From: Buxus sempervirens
Lineage: Eukaryota; Streptophyta; Magnoliopsida; Buxales; Buxaceae
Direction: 5' to 3'
Assembly (NCBI GenBank): GCA_947561395.2
Contig: OX387182.1
Location: 56,133,283 to 56,197,282 of the forward strand
Length of the DNA: 64,000 nucleotides
A model generated the notes under the pieces. The model was not told the origin of the DNA. It saw only the letters and a list, made by a program, of their open reading frames with translations, and ran no database searches. Made by a program: the position numbers and the translations under genes. Below, in pieces: positions 35,231 to 48,800 of the stretch (the first letter of the stretch is position 1; each line of letters opens with the position of its first letter).

Positions 35231-36826
35231 CTACTGAGGTGTAGAGCCATGTGGTGGTGGTGGAAGATTCATATTTGCACCTCCTGAACCTCCAGACTGC
35301 TACAAAAAAATATACATAAATTGAACACTTCAGCTGGATTGGATTTTTGCATTGATCACAAAATAAGACAAGCAACCAAAATAAAAGCAATTGAACATAG
35401 ATGCATATATAAGATGTTCCTATATCTTGCGACTCAATAGCTACAATACAAATATTGTTCCCAAGAATACAATAACGATCTGTGATCACTGATCACCATA
35501 GAGCAGGTTGAATGGACACAAATTTTGCAATAAAAGTATATGCTCGAATGGATTCCAATTGATTTAGTCCTAACGCAAACAGAGACCATGGCATTAGCCA
35601 TCCATGGCATGAAAGCGCTAAAAACTGCAGCAGAAACTCATCTGTCCTACAGGCTGATACCATTGAACTCAGCCTTTGATCAGATCATTGAGCAAGCAAA
35701 TTCCTGGGGATTGCAGTTCTGGAACTGTGATATATGATTAGCTTACCTGATAGACATTGAGCCCTGGAACCATGGGTAGCTGTCCAACTTGTGCCTGGTT
35801 GAATGAACCACCGGGTGGATACATTTGAACCCCACTAGAACTTGGTGGACCCTGCATATTTGGCATACTATTTGGGAAACCACCAATAGGAGTTGGTAAT
35901 CCACTAGAGGACATGGAACCAGTGTGCATTGGATTAAGGCCCATCATATGGACTTGTCCCATTGGGGGACCCATCTGATTTGAAGTACCTTGCAGGCCCT
36001 AAACAATGAGAAATAACATACATTTTTTTTAAAATAGTATGGCAAAAATAAATAGGGAAAAAGAGAAGGGAGAAAAAAAAAAAAAGGCAAAGCCTTCTTA
36101 AAAGGTTACCAAAGGACCAGTTGGTGGTAGCGGTAGTGATGAGGGCATTGATGAAGGAATGGGCATTGATCCCGGCATGGTTGAAGGCATACCGAGAGGT
36201 GGCAGCTGGGGTGGAGGGCGAGGTAAATGGGGATGAGGGAGAAGGGGTAAATGCGAGTGAGGTCGCAACTGGTTCAAATTTGGAGGTGGCAAGGGTAAAG
36301 AAGGCATCTGCTGTGGGTGTGCGTGGTGCTGTTGCTGTGGCATCTGCTGAGGATGCTGTTGATAAGCTTGCTGACTAGAGGCCAGAAGAGATGGATGTGG
36401 GCCAGGAGGCAGAGGAGGAGCGCCAACCGGCAAGGAAACTGGAAGAAGTTGCCTCTGTTCTCCCTGATCAGGCGTGTCAAGGGATTGAATGGACAGTGGC
36501 ATAGCTATTCCCACACCAGGAATAGTTCCATCATTCCGGTTCAATACAGAAGAAAATGGTCCTGGCGTTGGTGGGCCTTCAGGAATTGGGAAATTACCAC
36601 CTGCACGTCCTCCAAAAGCAGGATTTTGGTCCCCATAACCTAGAAGATACCAAAGCAAACAATGAAGACACTCTTATATCTGCAATTAAAAGAAAGATTT
36701 GGACAGGAGAAATGACGAGGATATAATGCAAAGCAACCTTGGCCATAGCCCATATTAAATTTATCACGGGCAGGGTCTCCTGGTCTATTTCTACACCAAA
36801 ATCTTGTTGTCTGGTCATTACCACCG
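35231..36826 (-). CDS. FY: FY exons 15-18 (end of WD7, proline-rich tail)
   Basis: Exon 15 ([17 protein letters not shown]) closes the propeller. Exon 16 (176 codons) is the low-complexity tail: [22 protein letters not shown] (the FCA-binding type motif), Gln/His runs, then Pro/Leu-rich repeats. Exon 17 (84 codons) is Met/Gly/Pro-rich. Exon 18 ends [12 protein letters not shown] and TAG at 35231-35233. The stretch left of 35231 is likely 3' UTR. Confidence 0.92.
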
Positions 36827-39800
36827 CTGCACAAGAAAATATGAATTAGGTAACAAAAATAATGGTCAAAGATCAAGAGAGATTGTTCCCAGTTAGCAAT
36901 GATTGTAAATTTACATGATATAATCAGTTTTCATATAAAAAACCAAATAGAAACTATAGGAATTCTTCATGAACTTATTTTGGAAAAACAGTTCAAAAAG
37001 GATGGAGCAGTATAACAGTAAATCATCATAATGCCCAACTATCAAGAGAATACCGCACAAGAGGTGATTAGAGTCAAAAGGAGTATTTTATCATATAATG
37101 GAACAGACTGCTGTTAGCAAGATAATTTTAAATGGTTTCCCGTTGGTGATTCTTCACCGAGAAAAAAAAAATTATTCATGCTGAACACTTGATTTTTGGT
37201 ATTACAACGGAACATCAGAATACAGCTCAATGTTTGGATTTCAATGGAATTTGTTGTTCTCTTGTCGAATTAAACATTACATATTAGCCCTATTGGTTAA
37301 TTTCAAGGATTAGGGTTTCTATATAATCTCCAAGACTAAAGAGGCTCCACATTGATTTGGGAGTTAAAATATTTCTGGATAGTGCTTGCTTTACTTTGTC
37401 AAATCATTTATTGAAAATTCTTTCGCTATTTTTCCAAGTGGGAAACTCAGTATCCTGGGCTGATCACTGTACAGCCTAAAGGCCAATATAAGTTGTCCAA
37501 GCCTGCGAAGAATCAGGCTGGTGGGATGCTGAGCTCACTTCCACCCCTTTATGCACCTGCAGATTTTTCCTTAATTCTATCCAAGTGCCTCTTGGTTTCC
37601 CTCTAGCCCGTTTGGACCTTTCAAGTTCCATCATATCATACCTCATCAGATTCTTAGAAATCTCCACATAAACGGTCTGCAAAGTGCTTACCAATGGGGG
37701 AAAAGATAAAAAAAGCTCGTAACAAAGAGATATTGCTTTAAAAATGCTACCCAAAAAATAATTTTTCCAGTCTGAACTCATGAATGATACAGTGGAAAAA
37801 GTGAAGTTTCACTGATTCTACCAATCACTAATAAACCAGATGCTGAATAAACCCACAATGCAGAGAATTTGTCCCCCAAATCATGAATGAGTGAGGAATC
37901 ACAGGATTTAAGTTGCAAATCATGGTAACACTTTCAAGGCAACCTTTTACTCGAATCTTGCAACTCATACATTAAATCTAGGGAATTTGCCACAAAATGC
38001 AGACTAGAATCTTTTAACTTTATGCTCTAAGCTTATATTATGAAAAAGGTTTTCTGATCAACTGCAGTAGGTTAGTCTGCTGATTAGAAATCAATTTGCT
38101 GCCACATGTGGTGATGGCATGATCATTCCAGACCAAACTGAATAGACAATCAATGCTTTGATCACCATAAGTCCCAGCAAGTCTGTAGTAACAGCCTTCA
38201 AATTATAATACTTTCAGAATTCCTCATTTGAATTCCATCCATTACATTGCATCAAAGGCTGGAACTCAATATGTGAAATGGAATCAAGTGGAAGTGCACA
38301 TGCTTAAGGGGTCTGCCAAATAATCTGCCACACATGAAATTCATGTCAACAAGCTTCTAACCCTTACTACCATCTCACTAGTCTACCTTGAGGCTTATGT
38401 GTAAATATTACCACAAGAAATGCCTAGCGCCATGTTTTAGCATCCGAAAACATTGAAAAATCATTACCCTGTGTTTCAACCACCAAAAATTTCTCAATAA
38501 GTTTTTCTATTCTCAATTGAATAGATGCCCAAACTGGTCATAGCATAAAATTGACGATACAAACAGGATAAGCCAAGATTGTCTGTGTAAGCCATAAGAT
38601 GGATACTCATCATAAAAATTATGCATTTATATACATACAATGGGATATACACACACACATCAAGTAAACTAAGAGGTATTTTTTACCCTCTCAGGAAGTT
38701 ATCGGTACGGCATGTTGGGGTTGGAGCAGCGAGGTAGTGAGGCAGCAGTATTATTAGAATATGAAATCAGAATTGTTTTAAGTACTAACAATTCTAGACA
38801 CCATTTGAAACATGTTATTGGACCACGTAATTATATCGAGCCAGGAGGGGTCCACCATATTTGAACAGTTGCATATGCAAAGTTTGGAATGAAGAACATT
38901 CATCAATCAAAAAATAAAGGGCTTTTTGCATCTATACCCCTACATTATGATATATTTGCATTTATATCCATTTTTTTTAAGTATTTATATTTATACCCCT
39001 CCATTTAGAATGATTGTTGCAGATGTACCCCTAATGTCAAATTCCATTAACTTTTGTTGTTTATTTTTATTAAATGACTAAATTAACCTTCTATGAGATG
39101 AAAGTTTATTACATAGGCAAATGAATATGGGTCTAGGTGGAATATATTCATATGAAAAAATATTAATTAAACAAATTAATATCAATGATTTAAAGTATAT
39201 ATGCAATAAATATAATAATGTAAGTACATAAATGAATTTATAAGAATATAATAGGATAAATGCAAAATATTTTTACTTTATCAAAGGTTACTTTGCTCAT
39301 TTAATAAAAATAAATAATAAAAGTTAACGGACTTTAATGTCAGGGGTATGATTGAAACGGTTATATAAAATAGAGGGATATAAATATAAATATTGAAAAC
39401 AAGAGGACATACATGTAAATATAATATAATGTAAGGACATGGATGCAAAAAGCCCAAAAATAAATTATCAAAAAGACATGCATCAACAAATAATAGCAAC
39501 CAATATAGCTCTGACATCATTATAAACTGCAGAACTATTTAGTATAATCATTGAATCCACCAAGATACCTGCAAAGAATGTAGCCAATAGGATGCCAAGC
39601 AAGATCCCACACACTGTTATCATGTGCACCAGATAATTCGACTTGGGGAGTTTCATGCCTGTGCATAGAACATCTTTTAGTGGACAAAAGAACAACTAGA
39701 AAACCTAAAAAGAATTTTTTAGACTTCCATTAAGTGATGGTGTCCGACAAGGTGCATTTGATGAGAGACATCCATTAATGAACGATGCCTTGAGACCCAT

Positions 39801-42800
39801 TAAGGACAAACCCAGTAGTAAAATAACATAGATATTTTGCCATTTGATACTGCTATGAGTCAATTTGACTTGGGAACTTTGGCCCATATGACAACCAACA
39901 AAGAAATCTAGTAACGAACTTTCACTTATGAAAATTCAGAGATTACCCGACAAGCCAATGAAAGATGGATCCATCAAAACTACCGCTCACAAAATATTCT
40001 TCATGAAAGGGATGCCAAGCTAAAGCTAGAACAAGATAACAAAAAAAAGCACCCATCTTCAGAACATACTAAAGACATTAGCAAAGCAATGTTGCTACAG
40101 TTTACATTGTGCGTTGATGTTGGAAAATAAAGCACACAAACTATGAATACATGAGTAAATTCTTCACTCAATAAAGAAGCCTAAAATCAAAGAGGACTAG
40201 ATGTTGAATTTTAAGTGTCAACAAAAAAAAGTGTTACCTGTATAAAGACATTTGAGTAAGCATACAGGAAAATTATTTTTCCCATTTTTTATTTTTTATT
40301 TTTAATCTTTTCCAGTAAGAGAAGCATGGTACAGCAAGTTGAAACATCTCCCGAAAATATAATTTCCCAAGGAGAATGCATGACTTGAAACTTTCTTAAG
40401 AGACACGATCAATACCTTAAATTTCCTATATAATGTGATAGCTCTAGCGTATCTATTTAGAGGCTTATTGCTGCAACAAGTAACCCCTATCTTGGAGACC
40501 TCATGGTGTACTGGACACATGGAACGGGCAATCCAAGAGTCAATCACAACAATTTAGGGCATGAAGAGTACACGAAAGTGTACTCCATACGCTGTATTTT
40601 TGGACTAAACTGTCAACAAGGCAAATAGAGTTTTCAGAAATTTATTAGTATTCTTGAATTTGATTTTTATTCATAGTAGACTAATTCTGAGTATAATTTT
40701 GCATGACTTGTTGCAGGAATTTTGGAAAAGGGCTCAGAGACTGTAAGTGGGCCACGATTTAGTTGATGGAAGCCCAAACTGGCAAAAAGCATAACCCAAG
40801 TCCAGACCAAAACCAACTCACGTAAAGGCTGATTGGAAGAGTTTTATCTTGTTAGTGCATGGATGATTAGCGGCTTAAGAGAAATTTCAGCCAAAGGGAT
40901 TACACTATCTCCAAAGGAACGCAAGATGCTTGGCTGCCAAGATAGAATTTCCAAGAGAAAAAGAAGGAAGACCTCAGCTGATTGGAAGTTTGGGGAAACA
41001 CGGTTAAATCAGTCCATTTTTCTCAGTGAATCATTCATAAATCAGTTGGTTCACGAGTCTTGAGGAGGCTCTTGGTTTTTGTTGGGTGTTACATGGCAGT
41101 ACAAAAAGGAGCCTTTTGGTTTTTTTTTTTTTTTTTTTGTTTCGTGGAGAACAAGAGAAAAACAGGGACAGCAAGAAAGAAGAGAACATGGTTTACAATA
41201 TTTTTCTTGTTTTTACAGAAAATATGATTAACTAAGTTCTCAAGTAAAGCTAGGATTTGAAGTCAATTAGTGAAAATACTTTGATCAGAATTCAATTCAT
41301 GTAATAAATTTTATGTTCTATGATTCTAGGGTTGATTTCTTTATTTGATTTGTGGTTGATAGTTTGGAAAAATCACACTGGATTTTGCTATGATTTTAGC
41401 TAGGCTTAAGCTATAGATTTATGCATTGTGTAATTGTATTTTTAACAGATTATCCATGCCATTAGTGTGATCCTTTGCCACATTATTAAACTTGTGTGTC
41501 ATCTTCGGAACTGATTTTAATGGATGGAAGTTCTGGATTTATAGGGGAAAATACTCTTGGAATTATCTTTGAAATTGAATGTTCATATTGTCATATCATT
41601 CAATTATAGAATGAAGTGCTAAAATCTCTAATTGCGTTCATTGTTTGAACAGAATATGGTCAAAGTATTGAATCCAATTGATGGATTCCCAAAGCTTTAC
41701 TCTTCTTGAACCATGTTAATTTGCTCATTTTGGTACAATTTGCTTTAGAGTTTTTTCAAAAAAAAAGTTAGTTTCAACACGTGTACTTTGATATTCTTTC
41801 TTTAGTTAGGATTCTTGTAATATTTCTGCTGTCTCCTTGTGGAATCAACACCCCAGACCATATTGCACAGCTGCGTTGTTGTTTGGGCGTAGTGCAAATA
41901 CACATCTGCTACTTTAATCTATAAATAAAATCAATTTTGAAGAACTTCAAGATTGTAATTCAACTCGGAAAACTTTTGTGAAAGTCAATGTTTTCCTTTC
42001 AGTTCGCTATCTACGTTTTGAGGGGCTGGGGTTGAATGATTTTTATGTTGGGGTGCCATCCTTTTTTTCCTCGAAATTTTTCATGTGCTTTTTTTAAATA
42101 AAGGCTCAATTTGGGCAACATTTTCTCCAACTCGGGCAAAATCACCCCCCATATCATGCATTTTGTCTCAAGACTCAACTTTTTCTGATCTCTCCCCCAA
42201 ATGGATCTCATCTTGATTCTTCAAATCTATAGCATGGAAGAACTGTAGAACTCCTTTAGAGTGGGATTTGAGTTTCATCGCATCCATGTTAATGTTAGTT
42301 TATTTTTTCATTTTGAAGGTTCTAATCTTCTTAGAACTAGTTCATTTTCATATATATGATGTAGCGACACCCAATCAATCGATAAGTGTTGCCGATTTGA
42401 AATTTTGATTAAAATTAATATTTATTTTAATTATTTTACTCGAATGATCATTAAAAATAGAAAAATTATATAAAAAAAACAATGTCATTAAAAATTTAGA
42501 AAAATACAATACAATTGAAATGATCAATTTTCTGTTTTATTCTGCTAATTATTGTGAAATAAACAGAATGGTATATTTAATATTATAATAGAAAATTTTA
42601 AATAAAATAAATTGTATAATAACAATAAAATGAAAAAATCAACAAAAAATGATTAAAAAATGCAAATTGTTTTTGAAAATAATAAGAATATTAAATTTAG
42701 GCGATTATATTTACATAAAGTGTTAATAAAAACTATCTAAAGTAATTTAAATTAGGCAAATTTTTAAAAATTGCATCAAAATACATGGAATAAAGGAAAA

Positions 42801-45800
42801 TATTTGTTGATATAAAAATTTTAAAATAATTATTCTATTATCTGTTTAGCAATATTAAAAAAAATATGGCATTAAAAATTAAAAGTTCAAAAAATTAGCT
42901 AAATCCTTAGAAATAAATATTAAGAATAATTATACAGCTTCTTGTGTATATAAATTATGTTGCATTCCATAAATTCAAAATTTTCAAAATAACTAAAATA
43001 ATTTGTAAACTACTATTGTCAACAAGTGATATGATCCATAACTAAAAAACACTTGGCAAATGGATAGAAGAATGTGATAAATTTTCTATGACTGCCTTCA
43101 AAGATTAAAAGGCATGGGCGAATCACATGCAGGCTAGAGTTGCAAGTAGGCAAGAGAGAAGGATGGCACATGATCATATTAGTCATAGGCTAGGAGAGAC
43201 TGTATGATCACCCCTTGGGCTGAGGATTCAGGTGTCGACATAATGTACTATAATGATGTGTTGACCGAAGTAGAGAAGTTCTCATATCAAGCCTCTGTTT
43301 GAGCATCTATATAGTCAAAGTACAAGAGGAGGGGGCTAAGAAATATGGCTTTTACGATGATACATCTAGAGTATATACTAGAGAACCATGACATAAGGCT
43401 GATGGCGCAAATTGATTTGGGTGGGGCACTCACACAGTACAAGTATGCCTGATTATCCTATAGAACCCTCTATCGTATCGTTCATCAAATTCCATAATTT
43501 CCATGCAGAAGAAAATAGAAAGATGTTTGGAGTAAGGTACCAGTCAAGGGGAAGATGAGGAAGTTTATATCCAAATTCTTTATATTCAATCATATTCTAG
43601 CAAATGCAGCATCATCTACAACTACATAATTTAAGGATATGGTTCATGTGATTCAAGAGTTGGGTGTTGGAGTGATACCTCCTACGTCCCATGAGATTAT
43701 GGGGGTCTACTTGGATGAGAAAAAGAGAAATGTGGGACTTCACTCACTACGGCCTCATTGAGAGCAGTTTGGGTTCACTAATCAATGATTGTTCAACAAG
43801 TCCTATTAGACTATCCATCAACTTCATGGTGTATAGTAGAGGCAGGACTGTATTTTTGAGATCAATGGATGCATCATATAAGATGAAGGATGCGAGATTC
43901 ATTGCTAGTCTGCTTGAGTTATTTGATAGTAAGAATTCCTAGATTAACATCCAATAAAGTTACATTCAAAATCATCACCTTTTACTCCATCCTTGCTTTT
44001 CTAACTTTTTATAGATATTCCTCCAATATCTCTTGATATTTCTCTATTTTGGAGGGAGCAATATATCATCAGATATCAATACATAACTATTATTTAGTAA
44101 CAGAGTTGACTAACCAGTCACATCCTTTCGATGGCCGCGGAAAGATTGAAGTTCTTTCATAGATCTGATGTCATAAAGCTGCAAAAATCAAGGTGAGAGA
44201 AATCACATAATTGTTGAGTAACATTTCAAAATCATCAAATAAAAAAAAAGGAAAAACAGAAAAGTTTCAACCAATAGATGACGATAAGCTCATATAACTT
44301 TAGAGAAAATATTTTAGCATTATCATTTCAACAATAACTTCAGGTGGAGATATGGCAATCCACTAAAACTTAAACTAGCAAATAAAATACATTAAATATA
44401 GAAAACAGGTGAGAAGAATACAGAAAATTACATAAAATTATTAAGAATAATATCAGCTAAAGTTGTCGCAAATAAAAACATATGAATAGCGCCAAATCCA
44501 CTTTCAAGGAGGAAATAATCTGTGCACCTTGATAATTTGATCCTTTGAAGCAGTTAATACCCAATTACCATTTTGATTCCATTTGACGCAGAGTACAGTG
44601 TTTTTATGACCATGACTGCAAAAAGGATACATGAATAAGCAATAAAAAGGGCAATCAAAGAAATTATTTATTTATTTTATGAGCAATCAACAAAACTAAC
44701 TGCAGGTTTTACAAATAAAAAGCTTAACTTACAATGAACAAAGCTCTCTCCCGGATTTTGCATCCCAAAGTTTCACAAGGTTGTCTTTCCCACCTGTGTA
44801 GCAAATAATAACAATCAGAGTCCTTGGGCAAAGGGATTAAAAAAATAAGATCCACAAGAAAGATGCACCACCTGAAACTAGTAAAGATTTTGTTGGATGC
44901 CAGTCAACACTCTTAACATCCCAACCATGGCCTGCCTGAGTTCAAGACACATACAACACACTTCGATTATCACGCGCAACCTCTAATAACCATGTTGCGA
45001 AAACACAAAAATAATACTCAAAGTTATGTTAATATTTATATCAGTGGAATCAACAATAGTGATTTCTCATCGTATACAAACAAAGGGTGCATCCCATAAA
45101 ATCAATATTATATCACCTCATACAAGATCAAAGAAAAATATCCACTCATCTATTAACAAGTATCATGACAAGAAGAAAAGGAAGGCATGCAAGGGAAATT
45201 AAAAATTATTGACAGCATGTAAAAAAAATGCCTTCTATCAATTGGGTCCATCAGGATGAGAACCATGCATCTATCCCAGCCTATCAAAGGATTCTTTAGT
45301 CAAATCAATCATTTCATCATACTCCATTATGATTTAGGATCAAAATGTATTTCTTTAGTCAAATCATATAATCTCCTCATGAACTCGTCTTAGCATCTCT
45401 AATCTTTTATAGCCATCAAATTTTACAGATACTCAAGACACCATAACTGATATTCGCAATAGAATTATGAAGGGAAAGGAAAAACAATCTCTTGATTGCG
45501 TCCATGTACTTGACTATTATATTCAAATATCCTACAAAGGTAGAGATTTGGCCATTCAAGAAAAATTTACATATCACAAATGCTTGGAAATACTGTAAAA
45601 ACTATGAAAATGTTAGGAACTCTTGAAAAGTCAAAACAAAGCTCATTTTTATTCAAAAATAAGCTCAACAAGTGATGATAATGATTTTCATGCAATACGC
45701 CAACCAACGGAAAAATATACAAAACGTTGAAACAAACTAGTACATATGCAGGTGCATCATCATCATAAACCAGTTCTCACCAAAGAGGGGTAAGCGACAA

Positions 45801-48800
45801 GATTTTTGTCTCTCCATCTTACTCTATCAAAAATCATATCTTCAGTTAATCTAAGTTTTTGTAAGTCTTGTTTTATACACTTCATCTATGTCTTTTTAGG
45901 TTTCCCTCTTACTCGCTTTGGCCCTTCAATATGCATACTCTCACACCTTCTTATAGATGCATCTCTACGTCTCCGCTTTACATGATAAAACCATCCTAAC
46001 CTACTCTCCTCCGTTTTATCCTTAATGCATGCTATGCCTAATCACTTTCGAATGTCTTCATTTCTTATTTTGTCTTTCTTAATTTTTCCACAAGTCCATC
46101 TTAGAATTCTCATCGGTAACAATCTCTTGAATATGTTGATTCTTTGCCGCCCAAAATTCTGCACCATATAATATAGCTGGTTGAATTGCTGTCTTATAAA
46201 ATTTACCTTTTAATTTAAGTGAAACACGCTTATCACACAAAACCCGAGAAGCACCCCTACACTTAAGCCAACCAACTCTAATTCTATGTGCAACATCTTC
46301 ATCAATTTCTCCATCTTTTTGTACCATTGATTCAGGATATTTGAATTTATAACTTAAAGGAATATCCTTATTGTCATTCCTAATAGTTTCATTAGTTATA
46401 TTATTATTTGTATTAAAATGTTGAAACAAACCATCAATCATATTATTATTTGCATGGAAGCTTAAAAAATGCATTTTGATACAAAAGAAAGCAACATTGT
46501 AAGATGTAATGTAGTGAAATAGATAATGAAAATATTCATCTCTTATAAAATAAATCAATTACCTCTGATGGATAAGAGGTAATTAATTTCAAGATATATA
46601 GCCATACTTTTGAACATTAAAAAGAACTCAAATCCCTCAGAAATATATTACGACAAAGAGGAATAAGTTTTTACCTTTTATTTGATGCAAAGAGTGAAGC
46701 ATGCAGAAATTGATTATTCACACTAAGTGAAAGAACTAGAAAGAAATTCTTGATATTATTTTTATAAGAGTTTTAAATTCTACTCAATAATGCAAAAAAT
46801 ATAAACAATTTATAAAATTTATGGTTGTTGATGTTATCGAAATAAATCAACCTTAAAGTCAATTATGCATTAAAAAGCTATTTACGTATATTTCTAAAAC
46901 CATTAGATAATAAAATTCGATAACAAAAAGATACTTTATTTCAAAAAATAGGTTGAATCCATGGTGCTAATGGATCAGCCCTTGATTCAAAGTATGTGAA
47001 AACTTACAAACAATTCTTTGAAAAGATATATTTATAATAGTAATTTTTTATTTTTAGGGAAGAAAAACCATGGTTATTTACAACTATGGAAATGGATCTT
47101 TTGATTTCCCTTGAAAACTTTTGATAGCCATTGTTGCACCACTCACCACATTTTTATATCGAGCTTGACGTGCACGCGATAATAGACCATGTTTGGTTCA
47201 CAAAATTTATTACATAGCATCAAAACAACAAAAGCTTTAATAAATGCCTCAACAAGTGTGTCAAAGAATGTGACTATCCTCTTGGACTTCTTGGATCCCC
47301 TAGAAATCAAATGCCATAGATGAATTCAAGAAGTCATAATCCATAAAATGCCAAAACTTTCTAAAAATGATAACGCACACAATATGAAGGAAAAAGAAAG
47401 GATGAACTTTGTACAACATCCAAACTACAGCTTGGACTTGGAGGCTACCAATCCAGGTTGGGATGGTAGCCTTCTAGTCCAGTTTCATCTGATACTTGGA
47501 TTTTCTAAGCTTGACTTCTAGCATTAGTGTATACACATCTGATTGGTCAGGGCAAGGAGAAACTAGGCCTGAGCCAACCGTAAAGTTATTTCAAGGGGAG
47601 TTTTAAGTGAGCCTATCCATGGGAGTATACGCTCGCTTTTTGCCAAATTCATTCCCACTTATTTCCCTCATTCGAGATAGATTCCCACCTGTTTCTCCCA
47701 TTTTAGATAGATCGCAGGAGTTCGTAGGCTTTTGCCAGACCTTTCCCTTTTTCTCTTAAAGAGAAACGAAGGGATAATATAAATAGGAGAAGATAAGAAT
47801 GTACAAAGTCAGCTCAAAAAATATAGAACCAACACGAGAAAACAAATAAAACTCCAACCCCCAATATCCGAGAAGACTCAAACAAAAAACAAAGAACAAA
47901 AAACAACCCTCCGCAGGACCTATGCACCTTTGACTGCACTATACCCACATCCTCATCAGCATGTGAGCCTACAAAAAGAAGAGGTCGGTGAACAGCAGCT
48001 TTAGCCGAAGAATCTACAAGCTCATTGCCCGATCTTAGCACATACTTGAACAAGACATTCGGCAAAAAGCTAAATACCAAGCCTGCCAAATCAAGTTTCT
48101 GTGTCGCCACGAACCTTGAAGGTCCTGAGTCATCCACTGGAATACTAAATAGGAATCTCCCTCAACAATGAAGTGACTAAAATGCGAACTACCCACTTGG
48201 GATAGTCCCGTGATAACAGCTAATATCTCGACTCTGAGAGAGTCACCCTTCCAATCGGAGCGCTAAACAGGAAAATATTCTGACCCATATGATCCCTAAG
48301 GATCGCACCCCCGTGAACCACCGTCAACATTCATCTTTGAGTCCCCGATATCTGGCTTCTGCAATTCTGTAACTCCTCTAGATACTGGAGACGAGGATCG
48401 AGATATGAAGTTCCACTCTCGTAAGATACCCAAACCTGTTAATCTTCTAAAGCTCTCTAGTTCACCGATCCAAGAAACTATGGCAGCCTTGATGGACTCC
48501 AGGACAACCTCAACCGGTGAGGAGGTATCCTCAAATACCCTCCTATTACGCTCGCGCCATTATCGCCTGGAATAAAACCCTATATAGTATTTTGCCTCTC
48601 TGACCCAATCCCAGAAAGTGTTACTGGTTAAAGAGGTGTACAGCTGAAAAGGCAACACCCATGAGTGACCACTCTGCCTCAAGAAAGTAATCCAAATCTG
48701 CCATGAAAATACAAAACGTAAAAAAAAATGGCGAATGAATTCCTCGCTCCTTTTACATAAACAACATATACTGGGGAACATAGCTATCCACCTAACCGCC

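Noticed and set aside
36121..36643. Plus-strand frames opposite FY exon 16
   Set aside because: Shadows of the low-complexity proline/glutamine-rich FY tail.
46079..46558. 159-codon minus frame as a gene
   Set aside because: It is the C-terminal reverse-transcriptase region of an RTE LINE.
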